This document shows, in pieces, positions 1 through 29,976 of a stretch of DNA of 64,000 nucleotides. The stretch is from Phoebastria nigripes (Eukaryota; Chordata; Aves; Procellariiformes; Diomedeidae): NCBI GenBank assembly GCA_035582835.1, contig JAYKAV010002442.1, positions 3,959,984 to 4,023,983 on the forward strand, given 5' to 3'. The position numbers and the translations under genes are program-made. How positions within the stretch are numbered: the stretch's first letter is position 1; every line of letters begins with the position of its first letter. Under the pieces are notes generated by a model, which worked only from the letters and a program-made list of their open reading frames with translations, was not told the DNA's origin and made no database searches.

Positions 1-3000
1 ATCTGTCTACAATGTTCACAATACATAATTTCCAAAAGATTCACCAGGAATTTTCAAAGAAAGAATACTTGCATTAATTTTTTTCTATGTTGGAGAGGGT
101 TGTAAGTTGATCTAGGAAATACCTAATCTTGAAGTAAACTTTTACAGGATATAGCCTGTTTGTATCCTGGTCATCTGAATTACAGTATGATAAGGCTGAA
201 TTGATGAAAACTTGTCAAAAGAGAAGCTTGTCCCCACCACCACCATGCTCCTTCTTTACCAGTACTGGTTCTCATCTAGCCCTGTGGTCAGCCAGTCCAG
301 GGAGCTATACTGACAGAAAACTCTACAGTGCTAGTTTGGTTTCCTGACCCAGCTTCGGGCACATCAGATGAACACGGGTGTGAGCACGTGGGAAGCAGCA
401 AAGGAGGCAGCTGGGAGCAGGGGAAGCAACCACTGATCTGGCAGCAGCTGCCTGCTGGGTTCACTTAGCCACATGGTCGGTCTGCACCCTCAAAACCTTA
501 GCGAAATAGCGCAGTAGTTTTGTCTCTTGTGCCTGGGGGAGGGCTTTGATGAATCCATTTTAGGATTACTAAAAAAAAAAAAAATCTCTCGAATAGGCTA
601 TATGCATACACTTAACATTGTATCTCTTTAGCAAGGCTGCTATCTGGAATGAGCCCCTGTAATTTGTCCTTTTAGAATCTTTGAAATGCAGAAATGAGTT
701 AACTCAGATGCTTAAAGAGTCAAAGGCAGTATCTCTTCATAAGAGGTTACTTCCCCAAGTTTCTAAGAATAGGATCACCTCTTATCTGGTTTAAGGGTAG
801 GTTTTTTTTAACATATATTTTACTTCAGTGCTCGCTGAGTTCTTGGCCTTAATGGCTTTCTACCATGATACACATGTATGCCTTGAATGAAAAGCTGGTT
901 ATAACCCAGTGCCCATGAACATCAGCTCTTCATTGCTGTCATTGGGTTGGTGATTGACCGCTAAAGGAAAAGGCTAGCTGTCCTTCAAGCTGAACTAGGT
1001 GTGAACTTAAAGTTGGATAACCAAATGGATTATTTGACCAATATTTCTGCCAAAAGTGTCTCAGTTCTGTGAATAAATCTGTTAGTCTAGTTTCTCTAGT
1101 GATTAGGAATTAAGTTCTTACACTGGTAATCTTCTGCTGCATTTTAATTAGACCCAATTCTCAATATAGAAGTTTTACTAAACAGTCACATTTGATGTTA
1201 CTAATAAGAGAACATGCCAACCTAGATTAGTCAGTCCTTTTGAGGGCTGATTCTGCTTGGTGTATTTGATCACGACAATTTGATGTTTGCCATTACTCAG
1301 CTTTTCTGGCTTCAGAACCTGAGGTGTGACCCTGCATGTTTAATTCACTGGTCTTTTTAGTGGAGAAAAAAAAAAATTCATACTCTGTGCAGGTCTCTGC
1401 TGGATATTATGCAGGCTCTCATCTTTTGTATTTCAGTCATTGATTTGTGTGCTGTTCATCTTCATGGGTGCTTCACTTGGTCTTTGTGGGTGCTTCAGAG
1501 GTTTTCCTTTTTCTGGGGCACAGGCAATCTACTGTTCATGATGAAAGCATGACCTTAAGGGGTGTTTGCCCCAGAATCTCTGCTGCTGCTGCTTCATGCA
1601 GGAGCTTCAGCATCCTTGCTGGAGGAGCTTAAATGTGCTGGGTGCTTCCAGGTTTCTAAATTTCAGCTCTTGGTTCAGTTTTTCAGGGACTGACCATGCA
1701 GGCTTTATAAAAATTTAAGTGTTATGCTGGTATGGTTTATTTTAGATTGTAAGAGACTTAGATCTCAAAGCAATAACGTGTCCATATAAACATCTTTCCT
1801 TGCCTCACTTCCCTCACGGTTTTTGACAGTTTTGGCATCTGCTCAGTTCTATAACCTATCCAGGAAGTTGTTACTTCTAAGCAGCCCATGCAGCACATAG
1901 TTATATTGGCTTTAAGTGCTTAAAGTAGCTTGAAAGCAATGGGGAGACTGTTTCTAGCAGTGATGTAGATGTGCAGGAAACATGTCATTAATTCTAGAGA
2001 CCCTTCAAATAACTTTCAAGCATTAATTAGCTTCTGATTCTATAAAGTCCTTCTAAGCTGAAAGACCCATTTTAAACCTATATGGTACGGCAGCTTTCAA
2101 TCCGAGGTTAATCGTATCTGCTTCTGGATATTCCATTGCTTGCTGAATAGCAACTCTTGAGCTGAGGCATGTCTCGTAGTTTATCTCAAGGGTACTTTTT
2201 CAAAGAAATTCGAGAGTTAAGTGACATGTCACAACAGCATGGAATTCCAATAGAGAAATGCCCTGAGAGGCAGGGTTTTAGTGGCATCTCAAGAAGCTGG
2301 CAGTGATTGACTGTCTTGCAGTAGTGCTAAATAAGAGGTCTCCATAAGGATGAGATAGAGAAGCCCTTGTCTGGAAGCAGTATCTACATGGGATGGTAAA
2401 TGTTCTGCTTTCTAACTACTGCATTGAGGAGAGCTACAGTTATTTTGAAAACATTTAAATACAGGATTGGCATAGGTAACTGCATAGGTAAATAGCAGAA
2501 ATGTAACTGAAAAATCTTTTCCTGAGCTACCAAAAGCCAGAGCTCCTTTAGTTTCCAGTACCTGGACAAAAGGCAGAAGACAGCATTCTGTCCCTTTGCA
2601 TTAAGAGGCTAAGTCAGAACTGAGTACAAGTTCACCATGCTTTTAGTTACTCAAATGACTGATTTGGAGTGGGTTTGTACTGAAAGAGGCTCAAGAGGGA
2701 GAATGATTTTGAGAGGAGCATTTGCAGGACTGCCTGTTGTCTTGGAATTTCCAACTTCAAGACAGCACCTGGTGTGCTAGTACCAGCCCAGTAGTGAGCC
2801 CTGGTCCCAAAGGAAGGACTTAGTGTGGCTGGTTCTTGAGGGGATACAATATAGCCCTGTGTAATCCAAGCAGTCAGCTGTCCTGACAACCTATATAGGC
2901 CAGCAACAACTGGGAATGTTTTTCTGTGGAGTGGGAGGAAGAAGGAATGAGGTGGAACTCTGTCGAATTAGAAAAAAAAAAAATTAACAAGATAAAGGGA

Positions 3001-4565
3001 CCTTTCTTGGCCTTTCAAACCAGGAGATGTGGGGACACTGCAAGCAAGTTCCCTTCTGGATGGCACAGTTAGACTTTGGTCTCAATCTCAGTTCAAAATT
3101 TACATTTCATAAAACACTCCTAAATTAAGAAGCAGTTTTACATACCTCCCACAAAGCAAGCTGTATGGCACAGCTGGCAAAAATCCTGCCATGAAACTGA
3201 ATGCAGCTAATGTTCTTTTGTCAGAGATCTTATTTTCTAGTTTAGGTTAAGTCATCTTGCACTTCATTAATTTCCCCATTCTTTGATTGATGNTGATAGC
3301 AGAGTACAGATACCATTCTTCCTGTGGATTGCAAGTACTCCTGTGAGCTATATGAATGGCTTGATGTCTCTGATTTGTATGACAGAGTCATCTTTTTGTC
3401 TTGTTCATGCACGTCATGTGTCAGTGATAACTCGTATCAACTTGAATGGCAGTTTCTGTGCATTTCTACGTGTCAGTGCTACCGTTGCTGTAGATGTAAA
3501 AACTCTTATCAGTGCCACAAGAAGCAAGGTAATATTGATGCATCCTCCCAGTTTGTGATGTGCTATAACTATCCACGGTAAAATCCACAAAAACTGATGT
3601 TGTAGATGGATGCAATTTAGGAACTAACCAGTACTTTACAGAGGGAGAGGAAATGAAGTGCTGAGTGAGCCGCAATGTTAGACCTCCCACTGGGAATTTC
3701 CAGCCCTTTCCCTCTTCCTTCCTCCCTCAGAATATATATAGTAAATAGAGTAAATTAAGCACTGGGGGAGGTGGCACCCAAAGGCAGAAGCAGTAATAGA
3801 GGCTAGAGTAGTCTTCAGTTGAAAACAGCTGACAATATACTGACCAATCCTCTGAGCATCCCAGTCGTACCATCACAAATACTGGCAGCAGGAGAGATGT
3901 CTCAGACAGCTATGCCAGTATTAAGTGGGAGGAAGGCTCTTTAAATAACTAGCAGTGGGTCTTATTCCCTGACTGTGTCAACATTGAGTTGTTGTTTCAC
4001 CCTCTGGAAAGGAAAAATTAGTCAAGTAATTGTGTGGCAAGCAAGTGACAAAGTGAAATAATTTTTTTGCTTTTTCTAGTTGCTGGATCCGTTTTAGAAG
4101 GGAGTGAATACTTCCCTTGTCATTTTTTATTTCTGTGCAAAAACATATAAGCAACATGATGAAAATCAGAACAAGAGAGGACTAGATTTGGTTAAAATTG
4201 AGGGAGTAGCACTCAGTTGAACTTCATCACTGAAGTAGCCCGAAAGAACACTTGTCTATATTTTGTTTTTAGAGCATCTGCATTTTGAGGGGGCTAAGGC
4301 AGCATTAGTCCCTTCCCCTCTCATTGTTAATCTTAGCATGCTTTTAAGTTACTGTGCATAATCCAGTCTTGAAAAGCCTGCCTTACTCTTACAATATAGC
4401 TTACATTGGTCTGTCTCCTCTTATTCCAGGTGAATAGAAGGTTTTGTGGTACCAATTCAATAAAATAGGATTTCATTTAGTTAGGATTGCCTCAAAACCC
4501 TTTACGGTCCTAGATAAATCCATACAACTGTTTTCCTCTTCCATATTTCCCCAGCACAAGGAGGG

Positions 4566-4803
4566 AATGTTTGCAGTGTTATAGAAAAAACAAACTGTTA
4601 GTGTTCAGGTTAGCATTGTCAATTGGCAACAGATCTTGGCTCTTGTGGGGATTTGTCTTTTGACAAATTATTAGATAAATCTGCAATGTTTGCAGTGTTA
4701 TAGAAAAAACAAACTGTTAGTGTTCAGGTTAGCATTGTCAATTGGCAACAGATCTTGGCTCTTGTGGGGATTTGTCTTTTGACAAATTATTAGATAAATC
4801 TGC
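4566..4803. repeat. Exact tandem duplication, 2 x 119 bp
   Basis: Positions 4566-4684 and 4685-4803 are identical by eye over all 119 bases. The unit starts AATGTTTGCAGTG and ends TAGATAAATCTGC. Lack of divergence means a recent event or an assembly duplication. Confidence 0.95.
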
Positions 4804-5439
4804 AATTGCAGCTACCTCCTTTATGATGTTTATTTGCCTGTAGATCAGATTCTGTCCTTGCTAGCCTAATTTAAGGTTAATCTAAGCATTTTCCATGCAG
4901 TTTCTGGTTTTTGAAATGGCAATATTTAACCTGGTCAAAAGATTTGGCCTGATGTTTCTGGGGAATCAAGTCACTCATTTCCACACTGTTGTACTTTGTT
5001 TGCTTTTCTTTACTGCTCTGAAAACAAATTAGTAGAGAAAACATCATCTACAGGATGTTTCTGCTCTGTTTGCATCCAGGCACATTCAAGTTTCCCATCT
5101 CCTGCAGTATTTCTCCCTGGGGCCAATTATACCTTCTTTAACCAGTCTTCTAGTTCAGCGGTTTCCCTTGCAAAAGTAATTTTTGTCTTTTTTGTTGGTT
5201 TGTTTTTTTTTTTTTCTAAATGCTCCTCACCATAGGATAGCAGTATCTGATGACTTAACCAGATCATACACTGTACTAAGCACTGATTATAGTATATAAC
5301 TTGCTGGAACGCATTAATGATTTTGTTTAGTGAAAAGGTGCTAGAAATGAAGCAGCTATCAAATAGGAATAAAGAAAACGTCTTTTACTCGGCTTTCTAA
5401 CTTTTCTTCAATTCACCTGTTTTTTAACTAAAAGCTGCT

Positions 5440-6000
5440 ATCAGACTAGCAAATGATGTGAAGAGGAGGAAAGCAAATAGCAAGATGGTAAAGTTGCTAA
5501 TAATACTAAGTTATTAAAGGCAGTAGAGACAAAAGTTGCCTGAAGAATTGCAGGAGGTTGCAGGTTGAAGAAGTGGTACAAGATTCCGTGTAAACATGTG
5601 GAAAGTGGTACACAGAGGAAAATGTTTCTAGCTTTGCATATGAGGTATTTAGCCCTGAGCTGACTACTAAAACAATAGAAATAAATCTTTGAGCTGTAAT
5701 AAGACAGTATCATGACAACATTTAGATTTATAGTCCAAAAAACAGAGTGTTAGGAATGGAAAAATACATAGTTCTGCCACCGTACAAAGCTATGGTTTGC
5801 CTACTGCATGTAATTCTGATCTGGTTATCTGGAGGGGTGTATGGTGGAGCTAGAAAAAACTCAAAGGAGGACTGTTTAAAGGTGACCAAAGACAATAACA
5901 ACATCAGACTGCCTAAGACAAACTCTTCAGCCTGGAAGAGAGGTGGCTGAGGTAGAATAAGATAAAGGACTAGAAGTCACAAGTGGCAGGGAAAGCACCA
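5440..6000 (+). mobile_element. Degenerate old CR1-like LINE fragment (end of ORF2)
   Basis: Pieces resemble the 3' part of ancient amniote CR1 reverse-transcriptase ORFs. Segments are GTTGCTAATAATACTAAG near 5493 and GTGTTAGGAATGGAAAAATA near 5748. Frame 5747 gives PPYKAMVCLLHV, like the CR1 motif YKxMVRPHLEY. TTCAGCCTGGAAGAGAGGTG lies near 5927. It is full of indels and stops, so no protein is made. The match is from memory of CR1 consensus and the ends are approximate. Confidence 0.6.
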
Positions 6001-7870
6001 ACAGGTAGTGATTGTTCAGGATTTGTCACTGTAAAGACTGAGGATCATCAAATGAAACTAGCAGATGTCATGTTCAAAACGAGTTAAGAGCCTGTTCTTT
6101 ATTTACAACGTGCAGTTGAGCTATTGACAACATTGCAGCATTGTCTATTTGATGAGTTTAGTTTGCATTACTTCAGACAGCAACTGGACAAAGTAATGGA
6201 AGAAGCCTGTTAGGAACTTTAACTACAACAATGCCAGCTCTGGCTCGGAAAGACCTTGAGCTGCAATATGTTGGAGGCTCTGGAATAATATCATTACCCT
6301 TTCCCCAGGCAACTTCTGACAATGGTAACAGCAGGATGCTGGGCTATAAGTGACCCAGTATGGTGGTTGTTACGTGACTGAAGAATCCCAGTTGTCAGCT
6401 AGCTGACTTGCTTTTGACATTCTTAAGTATTCTGCTAAATCCGAGAGGCAGGAGTTGCTTTTCCTATCATACTTCCTTTAAATGTTCTATAGTTTTGATG
6501 TTAACAATCAAGAAGTACTTGTACTTCCTAAAAAGAAAAAATAATCTCAATGCCTAACTTTACAGTAGATGTTACCACTACAGTAGCGGATGTACATAAA
6601 ATACACATTTGTATCTTAGCTGCATAAAATTCCTTCAAGTTGAATATATTGGCTAGTCTTACCTCTCTTCAATTAATTATTTTTAAAACACTGTTTTTCT
6701 GTTATTATTCTGTCAACAAGTATCAGATCTCTACTGAGTAATGTCAATCACAAACTTAATTGTGTTAGCATTTTCAACCCAGATCCACTCAACTTACTAA
6801 TAATCTTTGTCTATTAATTTACAGTTACCCTTCTTTGTAATAAAACAGATTTTATTACTACACCAGCAATTCAAACAGTGACTTTTCTGTAGCTTTGATT
6901 ACTTCTAGAATAGGAGTATTGAACTTGCTTAGTCTCACTATCATCTCTTTTCCTTCAAAGCTATATTAATTCTACCATAACCTAGAAAGGATTTTCCAAA
7001 AACGTTGTTTCGGTGAGTACATTCTGGTCTTAATACTGGACTCGGACACATGAGNGCTAAACACTGCTGTTAGTAGATTTGAAAAAGCAAATGTAGTGAC
7101 ACAGCCTGAAACTGCAAAGCTGTCGGCGCTGAGCTAGGAATTCTCCTTCTGCCGAGGCTGGGGTTTGTGTTACCCTGGTTGTTTAGCAGCTGTTGGAAAC
7201 AGCGCTGGTGAATGGAGTCCCTTGTCTGGTCAGCAGAGCCAATGACAAGTGTCTGGGCTTCACGAAAGGGAAGTGGCACAGCAGCCAGTAACTAAGTTTA
7301 GTGTGATGGATGTGTTTCTCTGACTTCATACGGGCATGTTCACACTGCCCCCCACAAGAGTGAATCAGCCCATAGAGCTGAGAAAGGAGCAAGACAACTA
7401 AAACTCTCTCAGCCAGGGCTCAGCTGAATGTCAGACTCGGGATCTCCTGACAAGCATCCGCATTAAGAGTTTTCCTAACAAGACGGCATGCAATTTTTGG
7501 GCAAGTATTCATGCTAAAGCTCGGCTTTTCTTGGAGGAAAGGAAACGCTGGTTTATTTTCTAAGACAAATATATTTCAAAGGAGGTGAGATCACAAGAGT
7601 ATTTTAGTCAAATGAAGTAAATATTTTAAAAAGAAAAACCCTTCTTTGTTCAAGAGAAGAAATGGCTGTGGACAATGGCTTGAACAACATATTGGTTGCT
7701 GACAAATGAGGTTGACAGTTTTGTGATTTATTTTTAGCTAGAGAATTTTTTTAAAACAGAAGTACTGTGTAGCTTTGGCAGTTGCTGCATATTCAGTGTG
7801 GGTGGATGGAACTGAGAAGTCGCATCTGTGCTAACAAGCATTTTGGGATTGCATTAAAAAAATTAAACTC

Positions 7871-7937
7871 ATGTACTGGAAACTGAAGCTGTATCAGCTC
7901 ACCTGGGGAGCTCTGCCCTCCGAATATCCTCCAAAAG
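7871..7937 (+). CDS. Candidate unrecognised ABL2 alternative first exon
   Basis: An ATG at 7871 opens 22 codons (MYWKLKLYQLTWGALPSEYP, then PK) plus one base, followed at once by a strong GTAAGC donor. The phase-1 end is exactly what the exon at 17832 needs. The nearest upstream in-frame stop is TAA at 7832-7834, so this would be a true start. The -3 base is C, a weak context. I do not recognise the peptide from any ABL isoform and the call rests only on donor strength and phase, so a chance match is quite possible. Confidence 0.25.
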
Positions 7938-10900
7938 GTAAGCAGTGCTGCCTGTCCAAGGCACTAGCAAAAATAATTACTTGGGCCTCAAGCTGTGACA
8001 TCAGCTCAAATTTGGGCTTTTAGATTGATGTTTTCTTTCACTCCTGAGATTACAAGTCAGTGAGCTAGGCTCTACCCTCTCCTTCCAAGTTTTCCCTCTA
8101 ACTAGAAAGGCTAAAAATAAATTTCAAAAAGCCAGCTGAGAAACAGTTTAATGTGGTCATTGTTCCAGGTGCTGAGTCTAAGGAGAGTACCTAATACTGT
8201 AGGACTTCTAATAAGATGTAATTATGTCACTTGAAAAGCAGCTTGGACATTTATGTCATGTTAACTCAAAGGTCTGATCAGTTAGTGCTTTACATCTGCA
8301 ATATAAACCTGTCACCAGCTAGACTTCGTCTTCTGGCTTGCTTAGGGGTCGGCTGAGCCATGATTTTTCAAGTATTCTTTTTGCAGAAGAGCCCTTACTG
8401 CAAATGTTTGTGTTAACACTGTGTAAGTAAGTAGCTATTAATTTGAGTTGCTTAGAAGTAGATAATATCTTGACTTTGATCTGGCCAGTATTACGACTCC
8501 TCAGGAATTCTGTTGAAGTGTAATCCACATTAAGCAACTTCTCTCCCACAGTACTGATTAAAAAAAATGCTAAATGACTTGCTGTAAGCTGTCATAATGT
8601 TTGGCCATCCCACCTTTCCTGGAGAAGGACTGGGTGACCTAATCCTCCTTAGCCTTCAAACTGGAGAGGTTTACTGGAACTTAACCATGACAGAGGAAGA
8701 ATGTCAAATAGACTTTTGATTTACATGTATGCAGTTTCCCAGTTATCTTTGAAATCTGNGTGTCCCTTCATGGCACTCCTTTCCCTAAAACTGTTATTGT
8801 GGGAGTAGTTACTCTCTATTATAGGCAGGATTCAGAGGAACAAAGATTGGCACTTCCATCACCTCAGTACTCAATGGAAAGAGGTATGTGATACAGAGCG
8901 TCTAAAGTTGGTGGTCTCTCTGCTTGTTTCTAGATAGCAGCAATTGCAAAGCTGACTAGCTTTAGAGGAGCTGAACAAATCCTTAGTAATTAAGGTAACA
9001 AACGCTTTGATACAGTATTCAGGATTTTGCAAAGAGGTTACATTTGTAGCTTTTTGTTCTAAAATATTTTTGTATATAATTTTAATTGCATTAAAATATC
9101 TTTCTCACTTCAGGGAAAGTATTTTTCTTATTATTTGTTATGCTGTTGGGTTTTGNTTCCTCACCCAGAGGCACATTCAAAGTCAGATTGGTACTTTGAA
9201 TGGATTTTGGTGCTTCTGACCATTCCCAGTACCTGTGACAGGACACATCNGTTGCACCTTTTGCTAACTGTCCAGCTCTCTTGTGCTCACATGAGTTCCT
9301 CACCCTAAAGTGTTTTTTAAATGCATCTAAAAACCCGCATCATTTTGCTAGCTGCATTTATCCCAGAGTCACTTTCCTGCCAATGTTCTGTGAGGACAGA
9401 AAATCTTAGAGTTCATGAGAGCCAGTCTATTGAGTTAGCAGCGTTTGTACTGAAGATGATCAATACTTCATCTGCTTTGAAATTCCCTCTTAAAACAGCA
9501 ATGGTACCAAATGTTTCAGTAGCAGGTTCGGTCACTTACAGCCTATACAATTGTTGAACTATGAAGAGATTTATGCATCTTGCATTGAGTGAATAAAGAT
9601 TTTCAAACGAATACTTTGGACCTTAAGCTTGATTTATTTCATTCTGGGTTCTGTACCAAAAAGATAATTCTTTACCAGGAAGAAGTTGAGAAAAAATAGG
9701 GAAGTGCTGCCTTAGGTTGATATTGGGAGAAATGGTATACCTATGTATCGCTGATATTTGAGCAAGGAAACAGGCTGAGGGACACCTCTGAGTGTTTGAT
9801 AGCATTAATAACAAAGGAAGAGGATAATTGGAACCAGTGAAACAGAAGACAGGCAGTTCCTTCTATCGACATCAGTTTGTCTTAATCTTAACATAGCTAA
9901 CCTCTTGTCATGTTCAAGTAGACAGACTATGTCTTGAATTCTTCGTACACTGGTGTAACTAGTTGAGATCTGTCTCCCTCCTTCTGCCAATTAAAATTCA
10001 TTGACACCAAACCCCCAAACCGTGTCTTCCCTTGGATTTTTATATGAAGCTAGCCAAAAAGCATGTCTTCTAGGTGAAGACCCACCACTTTAACCATGAA
10101 ATAAGTGCAGGGGAATACCTCATGCAGCAGGTTGTCATGTTGCAAAATAAATCTGCATTCAAGAGGTCAACTGTATGGAGAACTTTTGGGTTTCTCCATA
10201 TATTTCTCTCTCTGATACCAAAGATCACTTTTATTAACCTTTTCTAGTTCAGATATATTTTGATAATTGAGGCAAGGCAGTGCTACCAGCTTGGCTTGAA
10301 ACATTTCTTTTTATATGATGTGAGCTGTTCATGATGCAATTTTGTCACTGACTCTGAAGTCTCCTCCCATTCTGTCTCTCCCAGCCTGGTACCATAAATA
10401 GAAACCTATTCCTTGCCCATCCCAAGTTCTTGGCTTGGAGCTGTATTTCTTGGCTTCATTCAGTGGGTTGTTTACAATACTTAAACCTTGCATCACTCTG
10501 TGGGAGGCCCAAAGACTAACTATGGATCTGTGCTTAGCTCAAGCAAACCACGTTATTAAGAGTCTGGTTGCTTGCAGGAGAGGAACACCTAGGAATGGCA
10601 TTTAGTTAGGTTGCCTGCATTTTACCAAAGCCATATGTGAGCTGCCTGAACCCTTTTAAACTGGTGGTTTTCATGGCCACATGTATGTCAGTGGAAAGAC
10701 TAGGTGGTCCCTTTAGGTAAGGGCTGAAGTCCGTTACAGGGTAAAGAAAGTTCATAGGTCTGCTTCTATGCTACCACATTATTAGACAGCAGGAACTTGG
10801 CCTGTTCAGCATTGGTTTGCTTTTTAGTATGTAGTTTGCCTTGAGTATTTTTGGTTAGTAGGAAGTGCTGAGACTTGGCTTCAGAAACAAAGCTACTGTA

Positions 10901-11349
10901 GAACTTGATACTATTCCAATCGTGTCAGCAAAATAGGAAACCCACTTGCTGCTGTGTTATCAATTTTGTTTCCTTGTATTCATTGAGGCAGAAATCCTCC
11001 TGCTAACAAGCTGGTTAAAGATCTTGAAGTCTAGTGATGTAAAGTGATGTACAATTTGAAGATGCAGTGGAAAATACCAGTTATGCTAGCAGTCGTTAGT
11101 TACTTGATGGTCTACTTTCTATGCTCTAAGTTGACCAATGCCTATTCTTTGGTAGTCTTAAGAGCAAGCATATAAAATGAGTCTGTGTGTAGCATAGCAT
11201 CGTGGATATTTATATTGGTATTTAGTTTGAAAACTCAAAGTGAAAATAAAGTGAAAGATGTGGCATATGCAGGAATCTTGGTGGCCTTGTATTCAAGTGT
11301 CCCTTTGTGAAAAAGAGGCATGTGAGAAGCCAGAAGATAGAACACCATA

Positions 11350-11387
11350 TGTGTGTGTGTGTGTATACATATACACCCCCCCCCCCG
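11350..11387. repeat. TG microsatellite followed by an ATAC stretch and a C-run
   Basis: ATATGTGTGTGTGTGTGTAT leads into ATACATATACA and a run of about 12 C. It is a simple repeat in the putative first intron and is likely length-variable. Confidence 0.9.
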
Positions 11388-14039
11388 CCATGGTTTTTGA
11401 TGTAAAATGCTAAGATATCAGATTGAGACTGTATGCAATAACCACTATTTACCCTATAACCCTTTCTTTGTCTCTCTTCTGTCCATTGACAAACCAGTCA
11501 CTTTGGCTTGCTGCCAACACCACTAAATCCTTTTCAGAGCTGTATTGCTATTTACACATTCTTTTGTTTGAGACATTGACAGTTGGTTCATAAATTCAGA
11601 GTACAGTGAATTTTTTAGAAGCTTCCTGAACTATACATTTCAAAGTAGCATAGTCAGCAAGATTTCCTTATATTCAACTTTTTCCCACTGCTGGAAGAAC
11701 CAGAGAAATGCTTCTAAATGGATGATTTAAGTTGTACAGGAAGGGTAACCACTCTCAGGAAACGGCTCTGAAGGGCACCACAGGGAATAGTCTAAAGAGC
11801 TGGGAAGAGCTGCTGTGCTTGAAAGGTGGATTCTTCCACCGAGGAAGTTGTGTATACCAGAAGTGAGATTTTTATATTGTGCACTTACTGTGAAGGGAAT
11901 AGGAACAGGATGCAGATGTAGTGGGTGCAGATGTCGAGGTGATGGCCTACAGTGTAAAATAACTATCTAGGAAAATCAGTTGTAAAAGAAATAATGCTCA
12001 TCTAGAAGGTAGAAAGATGCCTGATTTTATTCTGTCTGGGTGCATTTGACAGACCTTATGAACAGCTACACACTGTGGAGGGACGCCCCATGTCCTTCCC
12101 ACTGAGAAACACCTTCAGGAGGGTAGCAGGGACAGAATTGCCCTGTTACAGGAAGCTTACAGCCAAAATGTTACTCGCCCATAATGCCAGTGCTGGCCAC
12201 TACTTGATTCGCATCAACAGACCAGACAGCCGTTAGTCTTTGGCTAAGGGTACTCTTCTGACAGAGGCTAAAATTGAGAGGTTCAATAGATATATTTGCA
12301 AGTTACATTATTAATCCAACCTAACTTTCTGCTAATCCTTCTTTCTTCCAGAGATACCAATTACTCATCTGTTGTATTTTAACTAACNAGTAATTGGTTA
12401 TTAACTTTCTTAACTATTACAGCTAAGACTAATTTAGTCACAAATCCATATATAGCTTGCCATTTCCTGGTGCCATTCAGACCCACCTGGAAAAGTGTGT
12501 TTGTAACAACACTCATCCACATATTTCTGAGGCTGTGCTGTCTTTCCCTACAAATTCTGCTTATTCTTTGCGTATTAATGGACACACAAAGGTTAGTACA
12601 AATACCAGTGTAATTAAGAGTACTCAGAGCACATAAGAAAGGGGAGAAAACAGTAAACTGCAAGAGGAAAAAACAACAGGGAAAAGAGATAAAGCCTAGG
12701 AGCTTGTAAGTAAAAGTATCTCAACCTATAGCTACTGAATAGCATGCTGCAGGATTCACTGAGCTTGGTTTTGTAGGAGGAGGAAAGGAGGTCACCCACT
12801 TGTCAGAACTTTAGGAAGACAACAGTATGCAGGTATCCTAAGGTATTTTCTTTGTCTGGTTATTTTTTCCACATACATTAGATGATGGTGGCGGGGGAAA
12901 TAAATCATGTCACAGGCCATATGGGGAAAAGCAACTCATCATCACCACAGCATATCCACAGTTTTATACAGTGTTTTTCCATATCTGCAGCCTTACAAAA
13001 TGCAAACATTTGGAATAAGCCGGGTTTCTCATCTCTTACCTTTAGCCTGATCTGAGTCTTCATCACGTGGTGCAGCTGCCTTTCTCACAGAACAGTGGAG
13101 TTCATGGATTATAGAAATGCTGCTTTTTTTTTTTTTCTTGGTGGGCTGCAACAGCTCTTTTCCCCCTACAAATGGCCAAACCACTTCTCTTTCCCTGCTC
13201 CCTTTTATACCCCTCTGCAGGCCCACCACCCTCCCAGGTGTGAGACTACCATGGTGATGGCTTGTTTTTTAACCCTTCCTTGTCCACGTGTTAGGAGGAG
13301 CCTGTCCTGCTACAAACCATACAGCCTTTGCTAGAAAACTAGGGCTTTTAAAGAATTCACCCAACAAATCTTATGTTTTTTGAGAGGTAATTTGATGGTG
13401 CCCTTACAGAGAGCTGTCCTGAGCCTTACTGAATCAGCAAATATGCAGCTCAGACCGGGCGTACTGTACTGCCCTTGCTTTCTGTTTCTTTCTGAAATCC
13501 TGAAATGTTCAAGAGTGTTTACTTGCTCAGTGCTTGTGCGNGTCTTAGATGTGTATTTTCACTAACATCGTTTCCTGTTGATTCGTGTAAATAGTGCTCC
13601 AGCAATGGTGCGTGGAGTGGAAAAATGAATCAATCTGGGCGGTCCCCTTAATGGGTGATCTGTTTTGTAATTTGTACAAAGGAATTTCTCCAAGGAAACT
13701 GTTTGCTTTCTTCCCAGACATTTTGTTGCCTAACTCTTAGCGAAACAAAACTCTGTCTTTATAGCTCATCTCAAAATTGTTTCAACTTGCAGTCCAGTCC
13801 CCACATCCTCTGTTTGTTCAGCGTTCCCTGGGAAGCTCCACCCTCACTTCCAGCTAATAACCACGTTAACCCACAGCTTGATTTTCCCAGTTTCTCCTTT
13901 GCCCGCTCGGCAGNGCTTGCTTTTCCATTAGCCAGCCTTGCGAGCAGTGATTGTCTGCTTGTGGTGGCGTTTGTGGTGGCAGTGGCAGCCCAGGACTTCT
14001 TGTGTCAAGCAGCCTCTTCTGCTTGCTGCGAAGCACAAC

Positions 14040-29976
<15,937 letters not shown>

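Larger units (their letters stand above)
1..14039. other. AT-rich non-coding DNA upstream of ABL2 exon 1A, probably ABL2 first intron
   Basis: No ORF longer than about 140 codons and no recognisable protein homology. If the myristoylated 1B first exon lies to the left, as in other vertebrate ABL2 genes, this is intron. Contents seen: oligo-A runs (570-583, 1369-1377, 2971-2983), an exact 119-bp tandem duplication at 4566-4803, a worn CR1 at about 5440-6000, a TG/C-run at 11350-11387 and a candidate exon at 7871. Confidence 0.6.

Noticed and set aside
3283..3581. Cysteine-rich ORFs at 3.3-3.6 kb
   Set aside because: Two overlapping frames, no splice or homology support, AT-rich intronic setting.
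5747..5950. 67-codon ORF as a small secreted protein
   Set aside because: The hydrophobic stretch is the remains of CR1 reverse transcriptase coding sequence.
13938..14039. N-terminal extension of exon 1A
   Set aside because: The open frame upstream of 14040 starts at TTG, not ATG, and the residues do not resemble ABL2.
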